The position numbers were made by a program, and so were the translations under genes. The notes under the pieces were generated by a model, which was not told the DNA's origin, did not search any database, and saw only the letters and a program-made list of their open reading frames with translations. Source: Pipra filicauda (Eukaryota; Chordata; Aves; Passeriformes; Pipridae). From it: a DNA stretch of 64,000 nucleotides. The stretch's first letter is position 1. The number at the start of each line of letters is the position of its first letter. The DNA lies in contig NW_024104620.1 in assembly GCF_003945595.2 (NCBI RefSeq), positions 5,153,465 to 5,217,464 on the forward strand, written 5' to 3'. Below, in pieces: positions 10,201 through 23,221 of this stretch.

Positions 10201-13200
10201 CACAACGCCGTCGTTCGGGAAAACCTGCGGCAATTCGTGGAGAACCTTCTGCCAGGGAATCTTGTCGAAAAGGTACGTTCCAGCAGGAGTGTCACACCCT
10301 GCTTCTCCTGCCTGCCTGGAGATTTCTGTCTCCTTGGCTGTTTTGGTGGCTAATCTGTTTAATTTGGGCCCTGAGCTGATCTGCATCACAAAGCTCCAAA
10401 CCCTGGAGCTGTGGAAAGCTTTCACACCACGTGGCTCCATAACACTTCTCCTTGCAAAGGGCTGATCCTGCCACTACATGGTTATACCAGGGGTTTGAGT
10501 GCCTACTGCCCCCCCAGCTGTGACACCCCACAGCTGCCAGGACCCTACCAAGGTTATCCCTAGGTTAGGAACCTGCTGGATTTCACTTCCCTTCTCCTTT
10601 CTCAGCATTACATCCAACAAATTAAAGACCACTCACTAACTCCCAGGTGGTGTCTCCTAAAACGCACCGACCTGTTTTGTCCGGTATGATTTGGACCTTT
10701 GAAAGTGGACCTGGCAGCTTGAGCCCTTCCAAGTTATAAGTAAAATAACTTTTATCCTAACTGATAAAATATTCCTGCATTTCAGCCTTGCCTAGTGATT
10801 TTTGGTGGAGTCCTAAAGCACCCACCACTCCTTTCAGGGCGATGTGGCCAGGTCAGCCCCCACAGTGCACTCACCTGCCTGTCCCCTTCTTGCAGCCTTG
10901 TTCACCTCACCTTGTTTTCATTTGGGATCTTCAGCAAGGGCTGCCTTTCCCAAAAAATTTGACTTGTTGTCCTCTGGGTGTTGGAGTTCTCACCCCAAAA
11001 GTGGGATCTGTTTCCCCTTCCACAGCTAATGGAGCCATTTATCTCCTTCCTCGGGGTCACAGAGGTACCAGAGCAGGTTTGATGAAGCTCAGGTTTGGTA
11101 GGTGCCTGTTAACCCTTGGCTTCCCATTATATATAGGTATAGATATATAAAGAATATGGTCCAAACAGTTGCAAGAATGACAGTGCCATCAGCATTGACT
11201 TGGAATGGCATTGACAGAGGCTGCAATAACTGAGAGAGTTGAGTGGGTCGAGAGTGATGGATTTAATTCATTCATTAATCAGGAATACCTCTTGGAAAGA
11301 CCAACCCACAGTCAGTTTTCTGCAACACCTGGACACCTTTTCAGGCTCAGTTCTCATTGAGGAGCGTTGCCTGACTGCTCAGAGGTTAAACTGATGTTCC
11401 TGTTCTGTTTAAAGATTACAGATAAAAACTACATCCGCTTTCTCTCTGACTGGAGGAAGGACAACAAGCCCCACGTCCTGCTGTTTGATCATATGCCAGT
11501 TGTGCCATTACTGTACAAGGTAATGTGATTTCTGTTGCTGCCAAGTTGACTTGTCTATAAATCCAGATGTTCCAAAAGAAAATGCACCATTGCTGTGAGC
11601 AGAGGTCAACCAATGCCTCCAAACACCATTGGCTGGTTCTGGGAGAGCAGGGTGATTTGTGTTCGTTGGAAACGGCGTGGCCAGGTGACCAGCTTTGTTA
11701 GGAGTCTGATTCCCTGTCCTGACCTGGATGTACCTTACATGGATGTGAAGGTGTGGGTGGGTTTTGGAGGTAGCAGCAACACGAGTGCTTACTAACCTTT
11801 GTTAGGAATGAGAGATGTTTGTGGCATGCCTAATTTGTGCTATTGCAAAGCCCTTTTCCTGAGAAACCCCATGTCAGACTGTAAATAAAACTGTGGATCC
11901 ATGGAGGCTCCCAGCACGTTGACTGAGAGAACTCAAAGCGTGGTTCAGCAAGGGAGAGGAAGGGTTTGTACCTCTTGCAGTACAAGCCCAGTGACATTCA
12001 AACAGCAGGAGGTATTCTCAGAGCAAAGTCATCACAGGCACTCAGGGGAGAAAATGTTCACTCTCCACCACAAACACACACTGTGGATTTCTCCCCATCC
12101 AGCTGACTGCCTTTGCCTACCGAGACTACCTGTCCTTTGGGTATGTGTACGTCGGACTCCGAGGCACCGAAGAGTTGTCCAGCCAGTACAACATCAACGT
12201 CTACAGTCCCACCATGATGGTCTTCAAGGAGCACATCGACCGGCCCGCTGACGTTGTGCAGGTACCGCTCAGAGCCCTCTCCAAGAGCTTATGGGAAACG
12301 GGCGTGGAGGTTTCCTGACTGAGCTGGAGATGAGAGGTTTGTCGCTGGTGTGTTTTGGAGTAAAGAGTGTTCGTTCTCAGCATAAACTCTGGCTTCAGTA
12401 GACAAAGAGGGCAAATGTTTGGAGGGAGGAAGCTTGGCAGGCTCTAGTTTTGGTGTCTGAGCTGTTGAGGAAGGTGGACACAGGTGGCTTCCCAGTCTTG
12501 AGGCCTCACAACACCTTGGGTGATTGCAGCGAGGACTGTGATGGCCAGCAGCCTTCCCCAGCTTCAGACAGGAACACCCAACAGCTTTATTCTCCTCACC
12601 TGCTCAGTTCTGACCTCTGCTTCCTTTGTCCTTGCCAGGCACGAGAGATGAAGAAGCAGCTCATTGATGACTTCCTTTCTCAGAATAAGTTCCTCATGGT
12701 GGCCAGACTCACCAACCAGAGGCTGTTCCAGGAGCTGTGTCCTGTCAAGAAGTCTCACCGTCAGCGGAAGTAAGTGGCATGTCCTCCTGATTTGAGGCTC
12801 TGGAGCTGCTCCTAAAGCCACCTTTGGTTTGATTCTAAGGGAAAAGGGCAATGACTGCATTGGATCATGCTCAGTATCCACAGTGTCAGAGAGGTTTCTG
12901 CCTCACTGGGATGATTTTGACTAGCAGAAAGGGGGTGATCATTTCCTCTTGTGTCCAGAACGGCTCTTAATCCCCCATCTCGTTGTATCACCCAGGCACT
13001 GCGTGGTCTTGCTTACCGGAGAAGGAGAGAAGTTTGCTGAGGCTTATGAGGCCTTTTTGACTTTTGCTGTGGCCAACACAAAAGACACCCTGAAGTTTGT
13101 GTACATCTATAACGAACGGCAGCCAGAATTTGCAGACGCCTTACTGATGGATGATGAGAAGTATCGGGGAAGATCAGCTGTGAGGGTTTCCTTTTGTTTT

Positions 13201-15795
13201 TAATCCCTTCTTTTAGCCTGTCTTTTAATTTACATCACTCTGTACCTTGATCTGACACCTAATTCTGGGCAGTGGTTTGAAACAGAACATCTGTGTAGAA
13301 AAAAGCCCCTTCCTCTCTAACATCTGCCACGTTCTTGGCTCATCCAGGTGGTCATTCTGGAGAGACGCAATAACGCGGGGAAGATTGCCTACAAAGCCTT
13401 GGAGGAGGCCTGGCAAGGCAGCAAGGAGGACAACTTCATCCTCCTGGATCTCCTGGACCAGCTGAGGACAGACCCTGGCCTTCTGTCATCAGAGACTGTC
13501 GTGGCAGACCTGAATGATGAGCTCGCTCCTGTAAGTCCATGGCCTTTCCAGCTGTCTGATCTCTGTGTTATGGATGTGGACAGTCCCATTATGGTTGTTC
13601 ACAGGCGTTATTTATATTTTAAAATTCCAAGGGAAGACTCTTATAAGATTTCTTGCTCATGGAGGGAAGCTCACTGCATGCTCTGAAGCTGATTTGGCCC
13701 AGGGTTGGGCTCATTTTTACAGGATGGCTTTGCATAGTGGGTTTGTCATTTGTTTTTTGCTTTTCATTCTTTTCAAACAGATGTTCCTTATCCGATGGCT
13801 CTACTCCTCGCTGGACTACATCTCAGACTGCTGGGACAGTTTGTTTCACAGTAACTGGTACAGTCTGGGCATCCATTGTGGGTTTTCACTGCTTCCCTGT
13901 CACCTTACTTTAAAATAGATCCATTTTTAGCCTCCTCTTTTGGGTGGGAGCAGGACAGCACTCAAAAACTTGATGGTCTTTAAGACCCTGAGAAACAAGC
14001 TGAGTTTCTGGGGAAAGCACGTGTCGTTATTTGAGGTAGACAGGGACTGGAATTCGGGCAGAAAATGTGAACTTACAGGCCAGACTGCTCTTTGCACATC
14101 TTCCCCTCAGGCGAGAAATGATGCCGCTGCTGTCCTTGCTCTTCTCCGCGCTCTTCATTCTCTTTGGCACCGTTATTGTTCAGGCTTTCAGGTGAGTGCA
14201 CACCAAAATGCCCTCAGGGGTAGCTCCTCAGTCCAACCCAGGGCCTTAAACACACACAAAATCACCTTCCTCCACAGTGATTCGAGTGACACAAGGGACT
14301 CTCCGCCCTCGGAGAAAGAAGAAGCCGCCACAAAGACGGAGAAGAACGACGTGAGCTTCAGCAAAGAGAGTAACAGGTTCCCTCTAATTTCTCCAGAAGT
14401 CTTTTCTGTGGAAGCATTGCTCAGGGGGTGTCTGTGCAGGGAGAGTTAGTGGAGAGCAGAGAAGTGCCAGAGTTGCACAGACATAATGCAGTTGTTGTGC
14501 AGAGCAGCACCGGCACAGCCAGGTGGGGAGGAGCGGTGTGAGCCAGGACCCCGCCAGCAAGGACAAGGTGACATTAATTTGGTTATTAAACAATTCCCAC
14601 CAAGTTTGCACCAGACAGCATGCTTGGGGAAAAGGTAAAGGTCTGACCCACTTGTTGAGGAAGATCCAAACTGGGCTGTTGTACCAATTAAACTGGCTTT
14701 GGGCACAGGGATGGCTCGGGAACAGGCTGAGGAACATGGTCACAGTTTCTCCGTCCTCAGTCGCTCCTGGTCCCTTGCCCCCCTTTCACTCAGTCACTGC
14801 TTTGCTGCAGCAGGATTCCCAAAAAGGGCTTTGTTGAGGTGACTGAGCTAACGGACATCAACTACACCAGTAACTTGGTGCGCCTGAGGCCGGGCCACAT
14901 GAACGTCGTCTTGATCCTGTCCAACTCGACCAAAACCCCCCTGCTCCAGAAGTTCGCCCTGGAAGTCTACACATTTACAGGGTAGGCTGGGGCCTCTCCT
15001 GGGTTTCTGTTATTGTGTTAACAACTTGTGTGAGGCAGCTCTGGCAACACAAGGAGGAGCAGGGTTGGCTCCATTGCCAAGAGGAAACATTTCTGGCGAG
15101 CAGCCTCTGTGCTCACCTGTGGCAATGAGCTGCCAAAAAACGAGTGGCCTTTCCTGGCCAGACTCAGTGATGGTGGCCACATGGGACTGGTGCTGCTGCC
15201 ACTTTGGCTGTACCCATGTTTCATCAGATAGAGAGCACAACAGTGCTGCACACTGGGCAAGCATCACCTGTGCTGGAAAAGGAGCTGCAGCAACACTGCT
15301 CTGCCCTGCCCTTGCTGACAAATCCTTACCTGTTCATAGGAATCCAGCCTTGCTCAAGACACATGCTAATCCCACTGTCTTCTCTGCTCTTTTCCCAGGA
15401 GCAGCTCTCTTCATTTCTCCTTCCTCAGCCTGGACAAGCACCGAGAGTGGCTGGAGTACCTGCTGGAGTTTGCACAGGATGCAGCCCCCATCCCAAACCA
15501 GTACGACAAGCACTTCCTGGAGCGCGACTACACGGGCTACGTCCTGGCTCTGAACGGCCACAAGAAATATTTCTGCCTCTTTAAGCCTCACAGATCAGGG
15601 GATGAGGGGGGAACCCTGGGATCCTGCGAGGATTACGATGCCTCACTACACGCGGAAGCCAGAGGGAAACCCTCCTGCAGCCCAGGATCTAGATCCATTA
15701 AAAACAAATTACACAAATTGTCCTTTTGGATGGAACGCCTCCTAGAGGGTTCCTTACAGAGGTTCTATATCCCCTCGTGGCCTGCGTTAGACTGA
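7226..15795 (+). CDS. DNAJC16: DnaJ homolog subfamily C member 16 (ER-membrane J protein with thioredoxin-like fold)
   Basis: There are fourteen coding exons: 7226-7395, 8630-8696, 9545-9875, 10088-10272, 11415-11519, 12103-12261, 12639-12769, 12996-13179, 13348-13530, 13781-13857, 14111-14191, 14278-14376, 14814-14981 and 15399-15795. All phases join, giving 778 residues (human 782). The order is: signal peptide with a poly-Leu core (residues 1-25); J domain with HPD (about 29-95); thioredoxin-like region with WCFSC (near 165); a second region with CVVLLT; a transmembrane segment (about 534-557); and a conserved C-terminal domain ending QRFYIPSWPALD. An in-frame ATG at 7031 exists, but 7226 is chosen because the signal peptide follows directly and it matches the vertebrate N-terminus. 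The exon 12 donor is weak (GTTCCC), and exon 13 has a CAGCAG double acceptor that could add one residue. The human protein has been linked to autophagosome size; the biochemical role is poorly known. Confidence 0.96.
7594..8052. repeat. 31-bp minisatellite in DNAJC16 intron 1
   Basis: About 14 to 15 diverged copies of a roughly 31-base unit, built around 'ggggaaagttcttccagag' plus 'tctggctatgg', run through intron 1. Copies alternate 'ctatgg' and 'ctacag' variants, which suggests local homogenisation. The tract opens short unrelated reading frames, which are artefacts. Confidence 0.92.
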
Positions 15796-18700
15796 GGGAT
15801 TTTACAGAGATTCTAAGGGACAAACTTTTTATGAAGATGACAAAGGACAGCTCTTTCCAGGAATACACAAACAAGCGTGATGAATGGACCTTAGGTTTTA
15901 GGTGAACCCTCCTGGGGCCGGAGACTAAAACATATCTCCCCACGTCCGGAGCCCGGGAGCGCAGCCAAGCACACCCACCTGCCCTCCACTGACCCATCGT
16001 GCGCTCGGACGCCATCCTACCGAAGAGCCAAGAAGTCTGTTTTTCCCTTCTTGTCCTGCCACATCTGCTTCCCAAGTCACCCCTGTTCCATCTCTCGTTT
16101 TACCTCAGTTGAAGAAAAACCCTGTGACTTCTCTCGGCCCGGACCAGCCGCGGCCAGTGGTGCAGGTCGGGTCGCGGTTCTCTCTCTCCCCATCCCCGTG
16201 TGCTTAGCCCATGGTGCAGTGCATGGTGTAACACTGGCAAGACCCTGCAGACCCTCCCAGGCCCTGCCCTTCCAAAAGGCCTCCTCCCGCCAGGCAGTTG
16301 TACTTCCTCGGCTTTCCCCGTGGTAAGTGATGTAGAGTCCGGACAGGAGCATCTCCCTTGTAGCAAACCTGTAGCTGGGACTCACCTGTGGTGCGGGCTC
16401 GTGGGTGACCTGCATGTTTCATGCTCCTCGTGTCCTGGTTCCACGTGCAGCTTCACCGGCTGAACCGTGACTGGGAAGGAAAAGGGTTTTGCACGGCCGT
16501 AAATACTGTCAAAGTGTTGAGCCATTTAAATGTCACGTTGATTTTTCAGATGCCTTTTCTGCTTCTGTCGATTTTAGACGATGTATCCTAGAGCCATAAC
16601 TTTACCTGCGTCCTCAGATTGTAGGCGTAAGCTGCTATGAGCCAGTAGATGTGTAAAAAAACCTCTACGTAGCTGCCAGGGAGTCACCTGGGCTCCTTGC
16701 AAACACCCTTCCAACTGTAGTACAAACCAACCTTCCTTTGTATCGAGGAACCTCATCCTTCAACGATTGTATTCTTGAAATGTTGCCCCAGAAGTGCTGT
16801 ATCATCAGACCGTCGCGTGTGTGTGAAGCTCCTTTTGGTTTAGGTGTGGGGTTGAGATGTTGGGTTTCAGCTTCTCGCCCGTTTCCACCTCTTGCCCATT
16901 TCCTTCTTGCCCCAAACCTCTGTTTTTCCACACTCAGGCTGCTGCCTTGCCTTTGTGTTTGTTTGCTTGGATATTTTATTTTTTTTTTTGTCTTTTGGAA
17001 GTTGTAAGTCTGTGTGAGGCTAGAACAGGGTTTGGATGGTGCTTTGCTGTAGCAGTGCCCCAACAGCCACTTCCAACACTGCTGGGAAAGGGTGGTCCTG
17101 GGTAAGGTGGAGGGAGGGCAAGCAGCAGCCTCATGGCTGCTTAACCTTCTAGCAATCAAGGGAGGCAGCAGGGCTTCTCTTTGTGGCCAGGACTGAAATC
17201 CCGTGAGGCTTGTGCTTCCTTTTCGCTGCTGTCACCCAGGTCTCCTTCCATGGATCCCGTCACCGTCAGGCTCCAGCACTGCCAAAGTGCTGGGATGGGA
17301 GCAGGTGGCCTTTGCCACAGGGCTCTGAACCTGACACAGAGCCCTCAGAGCACATGGTGTTAATTCCAATTTCAGCCCTCGCCACCTTAGTGACCATCTT
17401 AGCAGAGCAGCCAGTCAGTAGGAATAAGTGCCGACCTCTGAGCCAGCTGCCGATCCCATAGGAAGATGGGAATGCTCGTCATTGCACTGCCTACATGCCC
17501 TAGTTGCTCCCAAAGCCTTGCCTCACTGCATTCCTCCCATCCTGGGAGCAGACTGGTGTGCTCTGAACCCTGCAGGTACCTCAGACCCCTGTAAAATGTA
17601 CTTCAGATAAAGGCTACCAACCAACCCTATGTGAGGTTAATTAATTCCAGCCCAGCAGACTCTGTGCCCCAGAAAGTAGAGGGAAGGAAGGAAAGAAGGC
17701 AGGGTCTTCTCCCTGCCCAGGAACTCTGAGGTGCACAAAAACTGCTGAAGGAGAGCAGAGGGGGAACAAAACACCAGCCTGGTGCTTCTAGACTTCATGT
17801 TCACTTGGCTGGAGCGATTGCTGTCTACTCCTGTGCTTTTCCCATGCAGGATGTGGCTGGAATAGGTTTTAGCCCACCAGAAGGCTCCACATAACTTCTT
17901 CAACATTTGCAAAAGCAGAAGAATACTCTCTGGGTCTCTGCTGTCTCTTCATCTGGTCAGAAACCAGTAGAAAAGCCTCAATCCATGAAAAAAAAGTGCC
18001 TAGTTGTGCTACAGCAAGGGAATTCAGCCCTGCCCCGAGGAAGGAGAGAAGGCTTTACAGCCTTCAAATTCTGCCAGAGTCCTTTTTCATTTTCTTTTTA
18101 GCACAGGTAACCTCCCCTTTCAGCCAGAGTCGAGTTGAAGGAGCGCTTGCAGCAGTCCACCCTTGCCGGGTTTGGCTGGATGGGAGCACAGCCCCTGGTT
18201 TCTGTTTTATGGAAACCCTTTTTCCTGGGTTGAAGCAAATGCCAAGCTGCCCTAACCCCTGGTTTAGTCGGTTTTAGTGCCAGTGTGGCGCTCCAGGTAT
18301 TTGCTGTCTTGGAGAGCAGGGTCAGAGCTGCTTATCCCGGTGTGGCAGTTTGAGCCACATTAGAAATCCAGAATCCAATTTCCAGGCTCCGAGCTGTTTC
18401 GTCAGCAGCCTGTCCACTTGGCTCTGCTTTAATGCTGAGCCTTAAAATCCACCCCCTACCAGCCTCAATGCAGTGTGTGGGAGAAAAAAGCCCCCTAGCC
18501 TTGGCCACAGGCAGTTCAGTCCAGTTATACACTGTCCCAAGTGTCCTGCAGCTGCAGGGGGAAGGGGGAAGAGGGCCTGGCCTCCTCCCTCTTACCTCAG
18601 GTGCTGTGAATCTCTTCCTTCACAGCACACACTCCAAATGCTGCCTCTTAACTCTGGCCTAGGCAGAGCTGGGGGGCCGCAGGGCTCCCCTCTCCCCCCA

Positions 18701-19274
18701 GAGAGGGGGAAGAAGGAGCCCAGCCACCCCCTGGCCTTCTCCACCTACACACAGCAGACACCAACAGAACAACTGCCAGCAGCTTCCAGTGCTGTGATTT
18801 ATGAGTTTTCAGCAGAAGCAAACAACATGAGTGGCGATTGGCTCTCCAGGGAACACTGCCCTGGCACCCAGTCACCTCTGAGCCCCTGACTCTCAAGGGG
18901 GACCAATCTCAAACTATGACACCCGGGATCTGCCCCTGCTCTCCCAGCAGCCCTGAGCCCTCACCCCCCGTCATTTTCTAACCCCTGTGATTCTGTTCCA
19001 TGCGTGGTGGTTCATAATCCAAAGACTGAGGAAATTCGGTCCTAGTGCACTGTCCTAGTGAGACCTGAGCGATGGCACAGCGCTCGGAGCTGAGGAGAAG
19101 GGACACAGGCCCTGGAGTGGAGGTTGTTCCCAAACTCCTCCCTGCCCCTGTCTGCCCTTCACCCACAGCAGCCAGGAGCCAGGACACGAGCGCAGCTTGA
19201 CAAGTAGGACTGAAAACTAGGTACCTATTTTGCACTTTTGATACTGGGAGGGGGGGAATTAACTTATTTGGCAA

Positions 19275-19350
19275 ACTTGTCTTTTTATTTTTTTTTTGTT
19301 TGTTTGTTTTTGTTTTGTTTTTTTTTGTTTTGGTTTGGTTTTGGTTTTGT
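19275..19350 (+). repeat. T/G-rich simple repeat (GTTTT-like)
   Basis: A tract of 'tttgtttg', 'ttttgttttg' and 'ggtttggttttgg' units lies just before the proposed DNAJC16 poly(A) signal. Confidence 0.85.
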
Positions 19351-19408
19351 ATTTGTGAACAGGCACTTATGTCATTTTGTTTTAAGACAATTACAGGTTC
19401 GCAACCAA

Positions 19409-19414
19409 AATAAA
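19409..19414 (+). terminator. DNAJC16: Poly(A) signal AATAAA, likely DNAJC16
   Basis: A canonical AATAAA is followed by a GT-rich stretch ('tgtgtgatgaagtggctttgtg'-like words). It lies between the convergent genes DNAJC16 and AGMAT. Confidence 0.5.
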
Positions 19415-19849
19415 CTTATTTTAATGTGTGATGAAGTGGCTTTGTGTTTCCATGTACAAACTAACCTCACCTCCACGTCAGCTCAGAAATTCCAGGAGTG
19501 ATTAAACCACTCCTGCCATAGGAAACTCCTGCTGATTCCACCAGCAGGAACTTCAGTCAAACATCCCCCTATGCTCAGCAGGATCCCCAGATGCCCTTTG
19601 CTGCCCTCCCTTCCTCTGTAGTCATTGTCTTGCTGCCACATCCTAATGGAAGAAACCCTTTACCAGTGAGTTTTGCCAGGAGCCCTTTAAGCTGGGTGAG
19701 TAATTCCAGAGGCCAAACACTATTAGCCTCATCTGTCCCTTTACCAGACCAATTTCAAAGCTCCAGACCCCAGTTAAATGGGGTGTTCAAACCCATCTGC
19801 TCCCTAGAGCTTCTCAGCTTAAAATTACCTTTAGTAGTGGAAAATGGCA

Positions 19850-19855
19850 TTTATT
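19850..19855 (-). terminator. AGMAT: Poly(A) signal AATAAA, likely AGMAT
   Basis: On the minus strand AATAAA lies about 110 bases past the AGMAT stop codon, giving a short 3' UTR. AGMAT and DNAJC16 would then end tail-to-tail about 430 bases apart. Confidence 0.6.
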
Positions 19856-19963
19856 CTGTGCTGCAAAGCCCACGTTGGCTGCAGCTGGATGAGGGGAAAG
19901 GGACATGGAAAGCCCGGCTGGGGACATGGAGCAGCGTTGTCCTGGAGCAGGCAGGAACTACCC

Positions 19964-22900
19964 TCACAGTGTCCTCACTCCTGGGAGAACACACAGCATC
20001 TCAAACAGTAGGTTTGCACCCAGGAGGGCTGTGTTACCTAAAAAAAGACAAAACAAGGGGAAAGAAAAAATCCATGAATATCCAATGGCTTTCACTCGTG
20101 GCTGCCTCTGCCAGGCACGTTTTACTCTCGAGATCTTTGGACTCACCAGAGACGTCGTACATTGGTGCGACTTCCACAAGGTCACACCCCACTATGTTCA
20201 GGCCTTTGCAGCCACGAATAATCTCCAAAGCCTAGGAAAAAAATGGATTTGGGATCAAGAAACATCTGACCTGGTGGACCAGTCAGGGCTCTGCTTTCCC
20301 CATTTTCATATAAGGAAACCCAACCTCTACAGACCAAATCTCATTAGTTCCATGCTTCCCTTCCTCATCAACATAAGGAAATGTTCCCAGGCCTTCCTAA
20401 GTCTTCTCTTTGCTGTGCTGGTGGTATGACCTGGGAGCAAAAACATGCCTTTCCCAGTGGGAAATGCAGCTGCATTCCCTGGAGTCCCCTCACCTGTGCA
20501 GGTGTGAGCCCAGCTATCTCGGGGGTGCCGGTGCCCGGGGCGTACGCGGGGTCTAATCCATCGATGTCGAAGCTGATGTACACGGGCTTGTCCCCCATCT
20601 GGGCCCTCACCTCCCCCATCAGCGGCTCCAGGGACTTCATCCAGCACTCCTCAGCTGGGACAACCCAGAAACCCTGCAGGAACACAGACACACGGGCACC
20701 TGCTCAGGGAAAGGTGGGAAAAGAGGAGCATCCCCTGCACCGCTGGGCATTTCTAGTGGGATCAACCCTCGCCCCAGGGCCGAGCTGCAGAGGTGCTCCT
20801 GGAAGCACCTTCCACTCCCTCTCCACATTTTTTTTACTCTCTACCCAGCTGACAGTTGTCCTGTGGGACAAGATGCAAAAAAAGCATGTATTTTATTTAT
20901 GCATTTTAATATGTATTTTTATATATATGTACTTTAAAATATATATTTACTATATATTTATATCAAATATATTTCTATATTTACATACTATATTTATATA
21001 TTACACTTGTATATTATGAATATTTGTATATTTATATATTATTTATATATTTGTATCTTCTGTATCTTATATAAATATTGTAAAATATACAAATTTTAAA
21101 TTATACAAAAATTATAAATACAAATTTCTGGATATTATTATAAATATATAGCATTTATAATCATAGCATAAATTATAAACATATCACATATAAATATATA
21201 TTTAATATACTTACTATATTTATATATTTACTATACATTTATATATTTACTATACATTTATATATTTATATATTATATATTTATATAATATATATTGTAT
21301 ATTTATATATTGTATATTTATATATTGTATATTTATATATTATATATTTATATATTTATTTATAATGGTATATATTATACAACATTATAAATATATATGG
21401 ATTATATAAAATTATAATTAATACATATTATGTTATATATATTTATTACATATTATTCTAATCCTATTCACGGCAGGCAGCGCCCGGCTGTGGATCCCCT
21501 CACCTGTTGCCGGCTGTACTCGTAGGGGTCGGGGTCGTAGGAGGAGCCTCGGACGCCGATCTGCACCACGCGGCTGCAGTCCAGCAGCCTCTCCTCCACA
21601 CAGCGCCGGAACGGGGTCCCGTGGTAGATCTTCTCCCCCAGGGCCGTGTCCCCGGTGTCCGTGTGAGCATCCACGTGCACCAGGCCCACGGGACCGTGTC
21701 TGCTCCAGACAGGGTGCACACGTTAGTCCCCACCCTGTGCACAGTAGTGGCCCTGCCCACCGCGTGGGGAGCAAACCGGGGGCATTCCTGAGGTGCTTCC
21801 CAGGTCCTTATTTTACACCTCCAGGTTAAAAACTTACTTTGCTGCCAGGGCCTGCAGGATTGGGTACGTTATGGTGTGCTCTCCACCTGCAGCAGAACAG
21901 GGAAGAGGGGGTAACACGCTGCAAGAGCTGCTCAGCACTCATTACCTCTGTTCCCAGGAATTTTTTTCCCCTCCTTGCATTTATCCTGCATTTATTTATG
22001 CACTCCAGAGCTTCATTCCCGAAGGAAAACCTGAGGCTCCTGAGTGCAGGTTGTTTCCTATCTCCTCTTTCTTCCTGGGGAGGACCAGAGATGCAGGACT
22101 GCCAGCAGGGACAGCCAGTGGAGCAGGACCCTTGACTGGGCTTATAAATAAACACATAATCCATTTCTGAGGATGCTGTAACTGGTGATTTGCCCCTCGT
22201 TACTCTACACATTCTCTTCCTTTAGCGATGCCAAGCTGTGACAGTTGCAAACTTGAACATGTGCCCAAATGAAGCCTCATGCAAAGCCAGGCACACCCAC
22301 AGGTGGATGGACACAAGGGATGTGTCCTGGTGTGGTTCTGCAGGACACCAAAAACACGTCACTGACTGTATTTACAGACTGACCCATCCTCATCATTTTT
22401 GACCTAAAAGGGGCATCAAAGAACAGTCAGTCCAGCATCACTCACCCTCTGCTGTGTTTGGATTGAATGACGGGAGGGAGGAGGAAGAGGAGGAGTTTGG
22501 CTGAGCAGGTGGACACACGGTCCTTACCCAAGGTGAGGGGCACACAGCCAGAGGCCACGATCTCCTGGTAGGACTCTCGGATGAGGCGGCAGCTGTCGGG
22601 CAGGTTGTAGAGGTTCACGTTCACGTCCCCGATGTCAGCGACCCGCAGGGAGTCGAAAGGCGCTGCCCCGGTGCTGCCGTTGTACCTCCTCACCATGGCC
22701 GACTCCGCGCGGATCTGACGTGGGCCGAACCTGGGGAACGGCGCAGCTGGGAAAAGCCACCGGGCAGAGCTCCCAGCAGAGCTCCTCTCAGCAGAGGAGA
22801 GCTGTGCCAGAGCGAAGCACCAGCTCCCCACGGCTCACCCTTACCTGGCTCCCGGCCGGTTGGATGTACCTGTGTCCAGCGGGACACCGACAAACGCCGC

Positions 22901-23221
22901 GTCCAGTCCCTGCGCCGACGCCTGCACGGGGAGTCTCATCATGGAGCAGACCCCCACGGGCCGGGCCACGAGCAGGGCACTGGGAGGCACGTTGAACTGT
23001 GAGCCCCAGCAGCAAGGGGCCCTGCTCCCCAGGATGGGGGGCTGGAGGAACCCCTTGGACACACTGGGTGAGGAGCTGGAGGTGGCCAGAGGAGCCAGGA
23101 GCCACGGGCCGCAGTGTGAGGTAGCCACTGCACTGGTCACTGCAGTCGTCAGCTTGCGAGTGCAGGGTCCAGCTTGCCAGGGCAGCAGCTGGAAGCAGCC
23201 AGCCCAGAGCAGGTGCCTCAT
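19964..23221 (-). CDS. AGMAT: Agmatinase / ureohydrolase family, mitochondrial
   Basis: There are seven exons: 23221-22845, 22730-22528, 21886-21838, 21699-21504, 20673-20494, 20231-20147 and 20037-19964. Phases agree throughout, giving 387 residues (human 352). The enzyme belongs to the arginase/agmatinase family, manganese hydrolases that remove urea from guanidino compounds. Metal-binding motifs are present: GGEHTIT (human has GGDH), HVDAHTDT, and [19 protein letters not shown]. The chosen start at 23221 opens a basic, hydroxylated leader of about 95 residues that suits mitochondrial import. An in-frame ATG at 23329 would add 36 residues that look less like a targeting peptide. Only the N-terminal leader differs much from human. 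Whether vertebrate AGMAT prefers agmatine is debated, so the substrate is uncertain. It is convergent with DNAJC16, as in human. Confidence 0.95.
20880..21465. repeat. AT-rich (TATATTTA-like) tract in AGMAT intron 4
   Basis: Nearly 600 bases consist almost only of A and T, with 'tatatttatatatt' units and local 'tatacatttatatatt' repeats. The tract ends about 40 bases before exon 4 of AGMAT, in otherwise GC-rich DNA. Confidence 0.93.

Larger units (their letters stand above)
15796..19430 (+). other. DNAJC16: Probable DNAJC16 3' untranslated region
   Basis: No exon of another gene was recognised in the 3.6 kb after the DNAJC16 stop on either strand. The first clear plus-strand poly(A) signal is AATAAA at 19409-19414, so a long 3' UTR is the simplest reading. 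This is inference; transcript data would decide it. Confidence 0.55.
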
